A stretch of DNA of 64,000 nucleotides from Nageia nagi (lineage: Eukaryota > Pinophyta): assembly GCA_050084985.1 (NCBI GenBank), contig JBITNC010000001.1, positions 59,148,001-59,212,000 of the forward strand, in the 5' to 3' direction. The notes under the pieces are model-generated. The model searched no databases. It was not told the DNA's origin and saw nothing but the letters and a program-made list of their open reading frames with translations. Each line of letters starts with the position of its first letter. Within the stretch, counting starts at the first letter, position 1. The position numbers and the translations under genes are program-made. Positions 48,451 through 60,639 of the stretch are shown piece after piece.

Positions 48451-50595
48451 GTAAATAAATATTATCAAATTTATATGAATGTAAAGAAAGATGAATTATT
48501 AAAAATAGGTTTACTTGTTATTATCTAAGTTTGATAATTAAACTAATTAATATCTAATAAGATGATAAGTTATGTTTAATATTTTTAATAAATAATTCAA
48601 AAACTCTTCAGAATCTTATATTAAATAAACTATGATTTTGAGATTATAATATTTGTATAATTTTTAATAAAATAATTCATATGGTACCAATTACGTAAAT
48701 TAATTATTAAGGTATCCAAGACTTTATTGTTAATAATTTAATTATTTAAGATGGATTAAATATAAGGTAAATAAATAATAGATTAATGTACATTAACTAA
48801 AGAAAGAAGATAATTTCTCTTGAGGTCTATAGTTAAATTCATTTACATATTGTTCAAGTTTAAAAAAAGTTATCTTGATCCTCCTTCCTAATAGTACTCG
48901 ATCAACCACCAAGCTATAAGGGGATGTCCCATGCTCGTTACATGAATATTGATAGAGATATTTGATGATTGATACAACAATAAAAACTATATGATATAAA
49001 CAAATTTGAATTACAAATTCGTTAGATATGAAATAGTATAATTTGTATTATATTTGAATTACCTTTGTATAATGCATAATCTCTACTTATAATAAATTAT
49101 GAAAGCTTTGAAGTTTATGAATGTAAATTTCATTCATACATTTCATAAATAGATTATATTAGATATTAATTAATAAATATTATAGATTACTTTTTATTTA
49201 TATAACTTTTAAAAAAATATTAGTATTATTATTTAATAAGCTTTCTTTTAATTATGATTATCAAACATTATAATTAGTATTGATTATATGGATTACTAAA
49301 AATAGATATTACTATTTTTTAATAAAAATAATTAATAAGTAATACAAATTAACAAAGTAAATGATTTTAACAAAACTTCTAAAAAAGTAAATTAATTATA
49401 AAATAATCTTGATTTAGAATTAAGATTCCAAAAGATAATTTAAGAGCATTTGGAATATTTTAGAAACATTTGAGATCAAATTGGATATCAATGGGATCCC
49501 ATGAGATAAATGGAATCATTCAAGACTCTTTTTGGATGAATGTAAAAAAAATGGTGAAGAACCTTCGCCAAGTAAACTTACCTTACTAGATTATAAATAT
49601 AAAGAATATTTTTTGCATAAAGACCACATAGAGCTGTATTACTTTTGTAGCAATAATGGCTATATCTTTTCTCACAACATATTACTTTATGTATTCAAAA
49701 TATCTTTTAAAAAATGGATCGATATACATGACACAATGCATATGGTATGAACAAGAAAACATGTAACTTCTTGAGTAATCCTATAATCAAAACTTTCAAT
49801 AAAAATGAATGGTGTTAAACCTTAAAACTTATCTTATACCATTTCACTATCAAAAATATTAGTTTATGGTCAGTAAAACATAGGTGGTTCTTTTTGTTAA
49901 CATATTTAAAAATAGATTAGATTAAACAACCACTCAAGAATATTATTTAATATCCATAGCTTTCCAATTTATGGGCATGAGGATGTCAAACCACATAGTG
50001 GGACTAGTCGATAGTTATGGGTAAGTTAGTATTCATATCCTTTGATAGATGAGTCAAGTGGAGATAGTAATAAAAAAACTACTATTATTAGGTAAGAGTA
50101 ACTAGTATTCATTTGACTTGTAGTTAGCAGATAAAGGTATGATGAATATTTCATAGGCGATGCTACCCACTCATAAGGAAGCTTTCCTAGGATAAGTTTA
50201 CTCCTATGAGATGGAAAGTTATTATTAAGAGATGATGACTAACTTAGTGGAAGTACAATCTCTTAGGTGTTATAGGTTCCAAGTAGAAAATCACTACATT
50301 GTAATTAAAAAATCTATTACACATGAGAAGTGGAATAAGAATGGTGAGGTTACTTTTGAGGTATCTTTTCAATAAGGTGAGTGTTAAAAAGTGAACACCA
50401 ACAAAATTAATTAGGGTTGGTTACCCCAGGTTCTTGACCAATCTTACCATGTGAGTGCTAAACTAGCAAGTAGCATATCAAGCTCATGTGAGATTACTTG
50501 GTTCATTTTTAGATCATTCAAGTGTTACATTTATAAAAAAAATTAGATTAAAAATTTAAGGCTTTGGTTGATGATAATTAGTGGATGCATTACAT
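48451..50595. other. AT-rich DNA ending in a probable Gypsy-type LTR
   Basis: No gene recognised. The short frame 49532-49750 has no known domain. From roughly 50000 GC content rises and the sequence ends ...TTACA directly before a tRNA primer site at 50596, so its final few hundred bases are probably a 5' LTR. The LTR start was not identified. Confidence 0.4.
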
Positions 50596-50610
50596 TGGTA
50601 TCAGAGCCAC
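50596..50610 (+). mobile_element. Primer-binding site of an LTR retrotransposon
   Basis: TGGTATCAGAGCCAC is an exact match to the complement of the initiator-methionine tRNA 3' end used by many plant Gypsy and Copia elements. The bases before it end in CA as an LTR should. Confidence 0.8.
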
Positions 50611-51600
50611 AAGTTCAAACCTTGAGCTTAGGTCTATGACTCTTTTGCTATAAAAGTTTAGGAAGTCTAGATTGAGTATGCATGAGCCTAATAATAATAC
50701 CATTTGGTTGAATTAGATTATGGTAATCTCAAGATGTGTAACCAGATATTTAGGCAACATGTGATAAGGTGCCATTAATAGCCTTCCCATGAATGCCAAT
50801 TCTAGTGCAAACCAAAGAAATGATAGGGGCTAAAATACAAATATTAGGGATCAAAATGCAAATATTAGAGGGAAAAGTTCTAGAAGAGGAATAATAAAGA
50901 ATATTAATTACAAAATTCCTCCAAATAATATTGAAAGTTCTTCTAATCATTTCAATCATAACAATGGAGGAGAAGAAGCCATCACTCAAGAGGATGTAGC
51001 AAAGTAGCAAGAACTGATAAACAACCTTTTGAGTTAGAGAATTGATCCTTTAAGATAAGAATCTGATCCAATACTTCCAATTCATGCAAGATTAACTGGA
51101 TCGAACAACCAAATTCAAGTAAGAATAGAATAAGAAATTACATATGATATGAAAAAGCTCAAATACCCAATTTTAATGGAAAGCATGAAGGTGAGCACAT
51201 CAAAGTATGCTTAGAGGAGGTTGAAACTTACTTCTCGATGAAAAATCTATCACCAAAAATCAAAACCATATGAGCTACCTACAACTTTTAAGATATTCCT
51301 CTTGAATTATGGAATGCCTACAAAGTTGAGCATAAAATCTAGTATTTGAAGTGGCCAAAATTTGTGGAAACATTCTAGAAGAGATTTATCCCTCAAGTCT
51401 ATTTTGATAAGAAATATGAAGAATATTATACATTTCAAAAAAGTTTTAAATATTAGTAAATACTCTAGGTATCTATGAAGAATATTATACACTTCAACAA
51501 GTTACATTATTATATTCATTTAAATACTCTAGGTATCTAATGACACTTTTAAGTATTAGTAAATTTACAAGAAGAATTATTACAAAACCTTTACAATAAT
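50611..51600 (+). pseudogene. Gypsy-like gag relic
   Basis: Starting near 51165 a + strand frame reads FNGKHEGEHIKVCLEEVETY, then (after stops) LELWNAYKVEHK and WPKFVETF, then KRFIPQVYFDKKYEEYY. This is the retrotransposon gag pattern of F-G, a helix with E-x-YF, W, and a W..F then F.P block. A 60-base piece (GAAGAATATTATACA...) is locally duplicated at 51416 and 51477. The relic ends at the 3' boundary of the next Copia. No pol follows. Gypsy assignment is by gag pattern only. Confidence 0.55.
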
Positions 51601-52616
51601 GCATTATACATTTCAACACTCCCCTTTAACGCAATATTGGGATAAAGCAAATAAGAAAAAAAAAGAGAGAGTAAAAGATTTCTCCTTCAAATAGATACAA
51701 TAAAGATAAGAATATTTTTATATATTTGTAAAGCAAGATTTAGTTTGAGACTCACTACTTTAACATCATAACAAATGGTTTACAATATAATCATTAACTA
51801 TAATTAACTTCAATGTACATCAAATATTTATTCAAATGGAAGTCAAGATGAGTCTCCATAAGCCTACACATTGAAGTAAGTAACTTGCAATCTTAAGAAA
51901 ACCTACAAATCATAAATAGCTCAAACAACAAGATCAGTTAGTTGCATTACAATGTTATCAACAAGGTTAGATGTTTTAAATAATATCATCAAAAGTTGAT
52001 CAATGGTGCTCTATAAGTTATCACAAATATGTCAAGCTAAAACTCATAGTCATGTATTATATATAAAATATGTGTTGAATTACAAAAAGTAGAGAAAAAC
52101 AATGTACATACAAGTTTCTCACATATGGATAACTAAATAGTGATAAGAGACACATGCGAGTTCCTCACACATGGATAACTAAATAGTGCTAGATTGGCCA
52201 ATATTTATGCTTTAAAAATTTGTACAAGTTCTTCATACAAAGCAAACTTACCACAAAGGTGTTCAATAAAATCAACACTATATGGTATAAAATCCTCCTA
52301 AGGATGAAGTTATCATCATAAATAAAAAGTCAAACTTCACTTCCCTTTAAGGGTAACTTCACCAACCTAATAGCATCTCTAAGATTGAAGAACTAAACTT
52401 TAAGAAGAGGCTTGATGAATAAATCAACAAAGTTCAAAGTGAATGAACAATACTCTAGGTGTATGATGACATCAAAAACCTTCTCTTTGATAAAAAGGAC
52501 ATGGATTTTTATATATTTTATTCTTTGATGGAACATAGTATTCTTAGTCAAAGAGATCATTAATTTATTATCTAAAAAAATAAAAGATGAGCCACCTTTT
52601 TCACACCCAATTTCTT

Positions 52617-52907
52617 TTAGAATATGCCTAACCCAAATGGATTCTTAGGTTGCAATAGACATGGCATAGTATTTAGCTTATATGGTGGAAAGAAAAATAG
52701 TAGGCTACTTCTTAAAAGCTTAAAAGATAGAATTTGAATTAATGCTAAATATATACACAGAGGTTGATTTCTTAATATCTTTATCTCTTCCATAGTTAGA
52801 ATTTGAGAATCCAAAGAGAACAATAAAGGCAATTTAGAATACTTGAGAGCAAGATCCTTAGTCCCTATAATATACCTCAAGATTTGCTTAACAACATTGA
52901 CATGCAT
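52617..52907 (-). pseudogene. Copia RNase H fragment
   Basis: Contains AVKQILRY-like HVNVVKQILRYIIGTKDLAL, the start of the Copia RNase H module, then a decayed stretch. Position between RT and the polypurine tract agrees. Confidence 0.7.
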
Positions 52908-53269
52908 AACATATGATTTCTACATGAATCATGCTATCAAATTCACTACAAAAAAAATATCTAACCTAGATATATTCTAATATAAAAGACTACCAATTAA
53001 TTACATGTACATTGTAGCATTAACCAATTGAGAATTGAAGCTTAGAGAAATAGTTATACTAGAAAGGATTGGGATTGTAGTATATCTACATTCTTCCATT
53101 CTAAACTTTTGTAAGATGTCTGATATATACTTAGATTTATTAATATAAATACAATCTTTGTATTGATACACTTATATTCTAAGATAATAATGCAAAAGAC
53201 CAAGATTGATCATTTCAGATTTTATATTAAGTTTGGATATGCACTCTTGAATGATTTTATCATTATTCT

Positions 53270-53769
53270 TAGTAATCAAAAGATCATCCACATAAAGAAA
53301 AATCAATACCATAACTTTTCTTTGATTGAGTTCACATAGATCGAAGTTAAAAAAATATTTAAAAAATTTAAAGTCTATAAAATACCAAGAAATATTCCTA
53401 CACTAGGCTCTAGGTGCTTGCTTAAGTCCATACAATGACTTTTCAGCTTGCACATAAAGAACTCTTTATCTTTCATAATAAACCCTTCTAGTTGATTCAT
53501 GAAGATTTCCACATCTAAGTCACCATTGAAAAATGCACTTTTGACATCAAGTTAAAAACTTTTCATCTTTAATATGTAGAAATATGGAGAAGTGTTCTCA
53601 TAGTAGGCATCTTTTCTATGGAAGTAAAGGTTTCCACATAATCTACATCGTATTTTTGAGCGAAACCTTTATCCATTAACTTTGCCTTATATTTCTCAAT
53701 GTCCCTAATTAAATTGAATTTGACCTTACAAATCCATTTATTACCAATCATATTTTTTTTTATTAACAT
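53270..53769 (-). pseudogene. Copia reverse transcriptase fragments
   Basis: 53569-53769 reads MIGNKWICKVKFN, KAKLMDKGFAQKYDVDYVET and further to the IEKMPTMRTLL patch. The downstream active-site block at 53283-53294 reads YVDD, still intact, within FLYVDDLLIT. The connecting part is frame-broken. Confidence 0.8.
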
Positions 53770-54127
53770 AAAAAATAAAATCTTAAGTTTTATTTTTTAT
53801 AAGCACCTCATATTCCACTTTCATGGCTTCCATCTAGCACTCTTACTTTGAAGCTTCTTTGAAAGATAAGAGCTTATTTTTGGTATCAATTTTGGTAAAT
53901 AATAATTTGTTTAAAATCATACTTCTTGTTACCCTTTATGTTGAAGAATTTAGCTCTTAAAGTGACTTGCTTGTATCAATATCCAACCAACTACATGCAA
54001 CTAATAAGTCATCTGAATCATCAACAATCTCATTAGAAGTAGATTCTTCAAAAAGTTCATTGAACTTGACATCCTTTGAAACAAATACAACTTTGTAGGA
54101 TGATAAGTAGAGCCTATAGCCTCTATT

Positions 54128-54334
54128 CTAACTATAATAACCCATAAAGATATAATTTTCAACTTTTTTATCTAACTTCTTTCTTTTTAAAAAAATAATG
54201 TAGAAGAATGCTTCACAATCAAACACCTTAAAGTAAAAAATATTAGGTTTTCTTCTTGAACATACCTCAAAAGAAGTTTTACCTTGAATAGATTTTATGG
54301 GACACATGTTCAAGGTGTAAATAATAGTGCTCAT
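54128..54334 (-). pseudogene. Copia integrase C-terminal patch
   Basis: Reads YTLNMCPIKSIQGKTSFEVC, RKPNIFYFKVFDCEAF and ENYIFMGYYS, matching the conserved N.CP...., P.....G.KP...L..FGC and F+GY blocks downstream of the Copia integrase core. Confidence 0.75.
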
Positions 54335-54884
54335 AGTTTCACCTTATAATAAACTAGAAAAATTACCCAACATGCATCTAACCATCTTCATAATAATCAT
54401 ATTTTTTCTTTTAGTAATATTATTTTTGTTAAGGAGTGTATGGAATTGTAAAATGTCTCTTGATTCCATACTTAATGCAATAGATATTGAATTCATTGCT
54501 ATTATATTTTCTCCCATTATCTGATCTCAACATCTTGATTTTGAACTAAAATTTTAAAATTCTTGAAACTTTTAAAGGTTTGATCTTTTTGCTTAAATAA
54601 ATAGCTAAAAGTCATCCTACTAAAGTTATCGATGAAGGTTAAGACATAATATGCTCCTTCAAGTGACTTAGTCTAAAATGAACCTATCAAATATGAATAC
54701 ACAAGTTGAAAAGGTTGAGATACTCTTGTTACCTTATCCTTTTTGAACCTTTATCTATGTATCTTACCAAGGTTGCACTTCTCATATAGACCAATTGAAA
54801 GTAAAAATGAAGGAAACCTTTCACAAGTTCTTATTCTTTCATAACTTGGATACTTTTATGGTTAAGGTGCTCAAAATGCTAGTG

Positions 54885-55265
54885 TCAAATATTACCTTTA
54901 GAACACACATTCATTTCAAAATACATCTTTGTTAGAACTTGATCTATAACATAAAGATCATCTTTCATTGACCTTTTGACTAATGTGGTAATTCCTTTCT
55001 TAATGCACCAAGATTGAGAGTTGAACTTAAATGAGTATCCTTTTCTAACAACTTGAATTATGGAGAGAAGGTTCATCCTTAGCTTAAGAACATATAGCAC
55101 ATTATCAAGAACCTTCCCATGAATCAACACACTCTTAATTCTTTCAACTTTAAAAATAAAGTTATCATCTATCATAACTACATCTTTGTTATACTTGTAA
55201 AAGTTCTCAAATTTTTCTCTTTCAAAATATAGGTGATTATTGCAACAAAAGTCAACAATCTAATC
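54885..55265 (-). pseudogene. Copia protease and pre-integrase region
   Basis: Contains NVLYVLKLRMNLLSIIQV and KGYSFKFNSQSWCIKKG, the conserved stretch between protease and integrase. Just upstream on the element strand (about 55255-55225) the protease active-site position reads IVDFCCNNH, so the Ser-Gly of the expected DSG is lost. Confidence 0.7.
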
Positions 55266-55931
55266 AAATAAAAATGTGTGAGACATGGAGTAGAGCATTA
55301 CAATATAACCAATTTGCATATTCTTTTTTTTTTTTGAAGTTCTTTACATTTCTCTTACCTTTGTTCTTTTCTTCTCTATATTTTTTATAACAATCAACTT
55401 TTTTATGACCTTGGATACCATAATAGTTACAATTAACATCAAAAAAAATTTTAAAATATAGATTATTTATTTTTCTTTTTCCATCTCTTTGCTTGAAGTG
55501 GTTGTTGGTGTCATTATTTCTATTATTATTGTTGTTGTTGTTACATTTGTTCCTACTATTGTTGTTGCCATTGTTTCTATTATTATTGTTACCATTGCTT
55601 CTTTTCTCAAACATTTTGGAGAAAGAGAATTAAATTTTTTTTAATAGTTGAACTTCTTTTTGAAAGAAGTTTTGATTCCTTTAAGAGCAATGTTATTATC
55701 TTTAGGAGAATAAATCAACATCTTTTTGTTAAGGGTTTTTTCATGCTTCAAAATAAGCTTAAAAAAGTTCTCAAAGAAGAATACTTCTTCATCATCAATT
55801 TCTATTACTTTCATAAAATTACCAAACTTTAAAAAAAGATTTTGAAAAATGATGAAGATAATGAACTCATCGTTGATCCAATTGCATCCACAGGCAACAA
55901 GTGGAGTCCTTAGGTCAATGATTTTATTCAA
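55264..55931 (-). pseudogene. Copia gag with Asn-rich linker
   Basis: 55641-55931 is the gag core. 55264-55614 starts with an Asn-rich run (repeated NNNNRNN units) and holds a zinc knuckle at 55431-55390, CNYYGIQGHKKVDC, in which the second zinc cysteine reads Tyr. The poly-Asn tract reflects a trinucleotide expansion of AAC/AAT codons. Confidence 0.75.
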
Positions 55932-56310
55932 GTAGATGGAAACATTTTTACCTTCCTCTTAATGAAATTAAAATAACTTTTAAAAAATAGTAAAGCTTCT
56001 AAAAAACTTAGATCCAAGGTAGATTTGTTTAAGATTATCCCAAGCTTCCTTTACTAAGGTTGAAGATGAAATCATTAGGAGCATATCATTTAAAACTACA
56101 CAAAAAATCATGGAGGTAGCCAACTCATTTTTTATATTCTAAGCCTTTAGTACCTTCTCATCTATAGGAGGTATAAGGTTCTTATTCACTATTTGCTAAA
56201 GTTTCTTTGCCTACAATTTAGATCTCATCTATGGTTCCTAAATCTTAAAGTTAGAACTATCAAGAGTGTGTTTGGGTAAAAAGGAGTTTCTCATTTGCTA
56301 CATAAGAATG

Positions 56311-56753
56311 TGAAATAATAAGCATGTAGTTTAATAAGAAAAAATATGTTAAATTTTAATCAAGTAAGTAATATATGTTACACTAAAACATACTTGATTT
56401 GATTTCCTAGTGTAAATATTTTACAACTCAAATAATAACCCATGTACCCAAATAGATTTTTCATTTTAAGAATTGTAGATGTAGAGTGACATTGTTGAGG
56501 CTTATTTTCTTATTTAAAATTAAACTTTCACTTGGATGTTTGCACAAGAGGAGCCCAATTACTATTAATCTTCAAGCAATTCTCCTTGGTCAGTATTATA
56601 CTCTCACAAGAAGAAGTACCTACTATTTTTCAAGGTTATGACATATATTAGATCAGCTAAATTATTAATCTTGATTAAGTTTTAAGTTATCCTCCTAAGT
56701 TATGAGGATAATTCTTGAATAGACGTATGAACATGTGGTATCACTACACATAT
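56311..56753. other. Spacer between two Copia elements
   Basis: AT-rich, with an ACTAAAACATACTTGATTTG block. It may include a decayed LTR of the left element. The 5 bases before the next LTR are CATAT, the candidate left target-site copy; its partner lies beyond the window. Confidence 0.35.
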
Positions 56754-56906
56754 TGTTGAGCATGGGTGATTGTCATTGTTGTCAACACATGGTTTTGGCT
56801 GTGTCTTCACATCCATTTGGTTTTGGTTGTGTCTTCGCACAGTAGTATGAGTTCATTTTAAGATCCCCAGGATGATGTTTTGGAATGAAATGATAAAGCT
56901 CAGTTG

Positions 56907-57110
56907 TGAAAAATCCGAGTTCCGGAGAAGGTGAGAGTTGTTGAAAAGTTTAGGTTCCGGAGAAGGTGAGAGTTATGAAAAATCTGGGTTCCAGAGAAGG
57001 TGAGAGTTGTTGAAAAGTCTGGGTTCCGGAGAAGGTGAGAGTTATGAAAAGTTCGGGTTCTGGAGAAGGTGAGAGTTATGGAAAAGCCTAGGTTTCGGAG
57101 AAGGTGAGGT
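56907..57110 (+). repeat. Six 34-bp tandem repeats in U3
   Basis: Each unit carries GGTTCCGGAGAAGGTGAGAG, with small variations at the CCGG. Six units fill 204 bases exactly. Such direct repeats in U3 often act as enhancer units in plant LTRs. Function here is inferred. Confidence 0.9.
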
Positions 57111-57185
57111 CAGCAAAGAGAAATTAAGGAGCCAGAACCAGTTAATTAAGTATTCTGAAAGTAGAGCATTCTGGAAATATGAAGA

Positions 57186-57695
57186 TGATGTCATCAATTT
57201 TGGGTCTTAACCCAAAACCAGATCTCAAAAGTGATGAGGTTAGCAAGGGGGGACTAAAATAGCCGGAGCCAATGAGTAAAACATTCCGAAAATATGAAGA
57301 TGACATCACGGGGAGAACAACGTTCACATTTTTGAATGAGCCCGGATCTCGGAAGTGATGAGGTCAACAAAGAGTGATCAAATAGCCAGAGCTGATGAGT
57401 AAAGCATTCTAAAATGCAGAGATGAGATCAACAAAGAGCAAGTGAAAATCTAGAGTCCATAAAGTAAATGTTCTGGAAGTAAAATGTTCCAGATTAAAAG
57501 GATGACATCATAGAGGATAAGATAGTCGTGTTTTGGTAAAGATCGGAGTCCAGAGATGATGACATCATGGTGTTAGTGTTGAAAAGTCCGAAAGGCCACG
57601 AAGATACCTTGGAACTCTCTTCCAGAGTCTGGAGATGATGACATCATGCAGGAAGCATTTTACTCTACTTTCAGAGTCCAAAGATGATGACATCA
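57186..57695 (+). promoter_or_regulatory. Six TGACATCA/TGATGTCA sites in U3
   Basis: Sites at 57186, 57301, 57503, 57560, 57639 and 57688 (the first is the reverse complement form). Most sit in a longer GATGATGACATCATG context that is itself near-palindromic. The motif differs by one base from TGACGTCA, the site of TGA/CREB-type bZIP factors. Confidence 0.6.
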
Positions 57696-58646
57696 TGATG
57701 TATACAATAAACATCCAGTAAGCGAGACAAAGAGTTTGGGATTATCAGAAATACCATTATGAAGAAGAAAAGAGTCCAGAATTATCAGAAATAATCAAAT
57801 ACTATCAAATCTCTGAAATCAGTGGAGAAAGAGCTACATTTGTCTGAACAACTATGTTTGAGCAAGAGGAGCATTCATCAGTTATAGCAGTTGCAATCTT
57901 AGATAGTGAACTCTCTTAGTGCAGGAGCAGTTACAAATAAAGATTCCTTTTTAGTTTGTTTTTGGTAACGTGTCATGACAGGAATAGTTTTGTGAGGGGC
58001 TTTCTTGATGTGTAATGGTTGCAGGAAAGTACATGAAGTGTGGATTGTAGATGAAGTAAAAGGGCGAGTAGAGAAGGGTCATTTTGAGGTGGTAAGAGCG
58101 TGAAAGAGGAGTGTGGAGAGAAGAGTGGTCGTGGAGGTAATAGGGCAGAAGAGGGGAGTATCAGGAGAACGTGAAGTGAGCAAATGAATATGCAGATAGG
58201 AGTGTGATTGTTTAAGTGTGTTACTTTGGAGCTATGTGCAGAGATAAAATAGTGAACATTAGAGCTAGACCATTGAGGGTCTTCTAGAACTGTATTCTTT
58301 CCTCCTTTTTGAATGTTGTCTCAAGTGGGTGCTTGAGAGCTGGAGTTGGTGCTCCAAGCAGTAGGTGCTACTATTTGCAAAGTGGTAGTTGGTGCTACCC
58401 TTCACAGTTGGTGCTATGAATCTATAAGCTTTCTTTAATGGCTAGATTTGGATTGGTGTCCAAGCAATCATTTTCGGGGATGTAGCCAATCTGGTGAACC
58501 TCGTTACGTCTAGTGTTGTGTGATTACTGGTGTGCTTGCTCAATTTTCTCTAGCTTTTAATCTATCTTTATTTAAGAAGGTTAAATTGATTATTTTTATA
58601 TACACTGATTCACCCCCCCTCTCAGTGTCACTCGAAGTCCAACAAT

Positions 58647-58658
58647 TGGTATCAAGCA
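58647..58658 (+). other. Primer-binding site
   Basis: TGGTATCAAGCA, beginning with the eight bases complementary to the initiator-methionine tRNA 3' end, two bases after the LTR. Confidence 0.85.
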
Positions 58659-58707
58659 AGGTTCCTACTTAGGCTATAACAGCTAAGGAGATCCTGGTAG
58701 TGGTACT

Positions 58708-59570
58708 ATGGCAAGCAGAGAAGGTTTCTCATCTAACAAAGCACCTCTCTTTGATGGAAACAATTATGCTTTCTGGAAAATTTGAATGAAGACTTATTTC
58801 AATGCATTGGGTTTTGGTACTTGGGATGCTGTTAAAAGGGGTTACACTCCTCCCCCTACAGGTCCATCAGATGAAGTAGAAAGAAAGGCATTTGAATGTG
58901 ACGCAAAAGCAAGAAATGCTCTAATGTGTGGTCTAGTGGACAGTGAATTGGTGAAAGTTATGGCATGCAAATCTGCAAAAGAAATATGGAATAAGTTGAA
59001 GAGCATTCACGAAGGAGATGATAAAGTCAAGGAAGCAAAACTCCAAACTTATAGAGCTCAATTCGAAGTTCTAAAGATGAATGAAGATGAAACCATCGAA
59101 GCATACATGTTGAGAGTAAATGAAATTACTAATGCAATCAGAGGTCTTGGGGAAGAAATTGAAGATCATGTCATCATGAAAAAGGTACTGCGATCTCTCA
59201 CATCTTGCTTTGATTCAAAGGTGTCTGCTATTGAAGAAGAAAAAAATTTGAAAACTTTCAGCATGGATGAAATGCATGGATCACTGACTACTTATGAAAT
59301 GAGGATCGGAAAAAGCAAAGCATTCAGAAAAGGAAGCAGCATTTAAAGCCAACAACAGTACCAAAGCCAAAATAGATTCTGACGATGAGGAACAATCTGA
59401 TGGAACAGAAGCAAATTTTGTTAGAAAGCTAAAAAGGGGAAAAGGTAAATATGAAGGCAAGCTACCGTTTAAATGTTTTAACTATGGTGGTATTGGTCAT
59501 TTCATTTCAAAATGTCCATATAGAAAAATGATAAAGATGATCAAGAATCATATTTTGAGAAAAACCACAA
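58708..59570 (+). pseudogene. Copia gag, first part
   Basis: The frame opens at the ATG at 58708 (MASREGFSSNKAPLFDGNNY), meets a TGA at 58783-58785, and resumes as a 186-codon frame at 58786-59346. That frame contains KSAKEIWNKLKSIHEG and LQTYRAQFEVLKMNEDETI, the UBN2-type gag core. After a frameshift near 59335 the zinc knuckle at 59474-59515 reads CFNYGGIGHFISKC, with the second zinc cysteine replaced by Tyr. Gag forms the virus-like particle and packages the element RNA. Confidence 0.85.
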
Positions 59571-59571
59571 A

Positions 59572-60405
59572 ATGAAATCTCATGTTCGAAATAGAAGGTC
59601 AAATAGACAGAGCTTCATATACAGAAATAAAGGCTCCACTGATGATGATTCCAGTAATGAATCAGAAAAAGAATACAATGGAGCATTGTTTATGGCATTT
59701 GAAGAGAAACTGAATGAAGATAATCAAAATGCCCAAGAACATAAAAAGGAAGAGATAGATGAAGAAAATGACTGTGAGATTGAGATTGATCTTGAAGAAG
59801 AACTAATAATAACATTGAGTGAACTGAATAAACAAGTAAAGAAAAATAAGAAACTCTCAAAAAGGTTTGATGATGTAAGTAATATTATAGAAACCTTAAA
59901 AATAGAAGTGGAAGAATCTAAGAGGATAAATGAGAGTTTGGAGGAACAGCTTCTTGTGAAAGTTAAAAATTGCAGTAAGCTTGAAGAAGAAATAACTGGG
60001 CTACGTATGCAACTAGAGGAAGTCACCAAGAGAATCAGCTCTTTTGAATATCTAGAAGGAAGGTCGACTAAACTCAGTGAAATCATTAACAGTCAAAGAA
60101 TATTTTCTGATAAATCTGGTCTGGGATATGAACAAGGACAATCTTCCAATGACATAAAAAGGGAAAACATAAAAGAAACCAAGAAGAAGGAAGATAGCTC
60201 AGGACTGGAGGATGATGGCTTCACTCAAGTGCATTCTAGAAGAAGACCCTATGTAGGACCAAGAAGTACTCAGCAATATAATAGATACATCCATCCCTTC
60301 AATGGATACTATTTCAAATGCAATGCGTATGGACACAAAATTTTTGAATGTAAGTATAATATCACTCCAAGAACCTTTGTTACTAGGAATGCATTCGCCC
60401 ACTAA
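59572..60405 (+). pseudogene. Copia gag extension with coiled coil
   Basis: A 277-codon frame. Residues about 50-165 are strongly acidic/basic with leucine heptads (ELNKQVKKNKKLSKRFDDVS, then LEEQLLVKVKNCSKLEEEIT), a predicted coiled coil. A second zinc knuckle near its end (about 60310-60351) reads YFKCNAYGHKIFEC, first cysteine replaced by Tyr. A third at about 60424-60465 reads CYNYHKYGHITQFY, with two Tyr in cysteine positions. Multiple knuckles after a coiled coil are seen in several plant Copia gag proteins. Confidence 0.8.
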
Positions 60406-60639
60406 TGGAGTATCCTGTTGAGTGTTACAACTATCATAAATATGGACACATTACCCAATTCTACAGAAATAATCATGGCATGAGGTTCTTTCCACCGAGA
60501 CAATTTCCTTCCATAAGATAGAATAAACAGTTTTAGAGCAGTCATCCACAGGAAGTAGAAAAGAATAATAAAAAACAAGAAGCTGAAATAAAAGTAAAAC
60601 AAGTCTGGAAAGAAAAGGAGAAACTCAGAGAGGATAAAG

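Larger units (their letters stand above)
51619..56310 (-). mobile_element. Degenerate minus-strand Copia element
   Basis: Reading leftwards from about 56310: a weak primer-like site, gag (55641-55931 and 55264-55614), protease and pre-integrase region (54885-55265), integrase C-terminal patch (54128-54334), reverse transcriptase (53569-53769 and the YVDD block at 53283-53294), RNase H (about 52617-52907). It ends at a polypurine tract at about 51619-51627 (AAAGGGGAG on the element strand). A short LTR end, ...TTCAACA, abuts the tract on the left. No matching right-hand LTR was found. All frames are broken, so the element is dead. Confidence 0.8.
56754..58644 (+). repeat. 5' LTR, 1,891 bp
   Basis: Starts TGTTG and ends CAACA, a perfect 5-base inverted terminus. 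The start is repeated at 63994 after the polypurine tract, which fixes the left end; the primer site at 58647 fixes the right end. U3 contains six 34-base tandem repeats (56907-57110) and six TGACATCA-type sites (57186-57695). A possible TATA-like GATAAAATAG lies at about 58243. Confidence 0.92.

Noticed and set aside
59724-60086. 120-codon minus-strand serine-rich frame
   Set aside because: Mirror of the acidic, Glu-rich coiled-coil coding sequence on the + strand.
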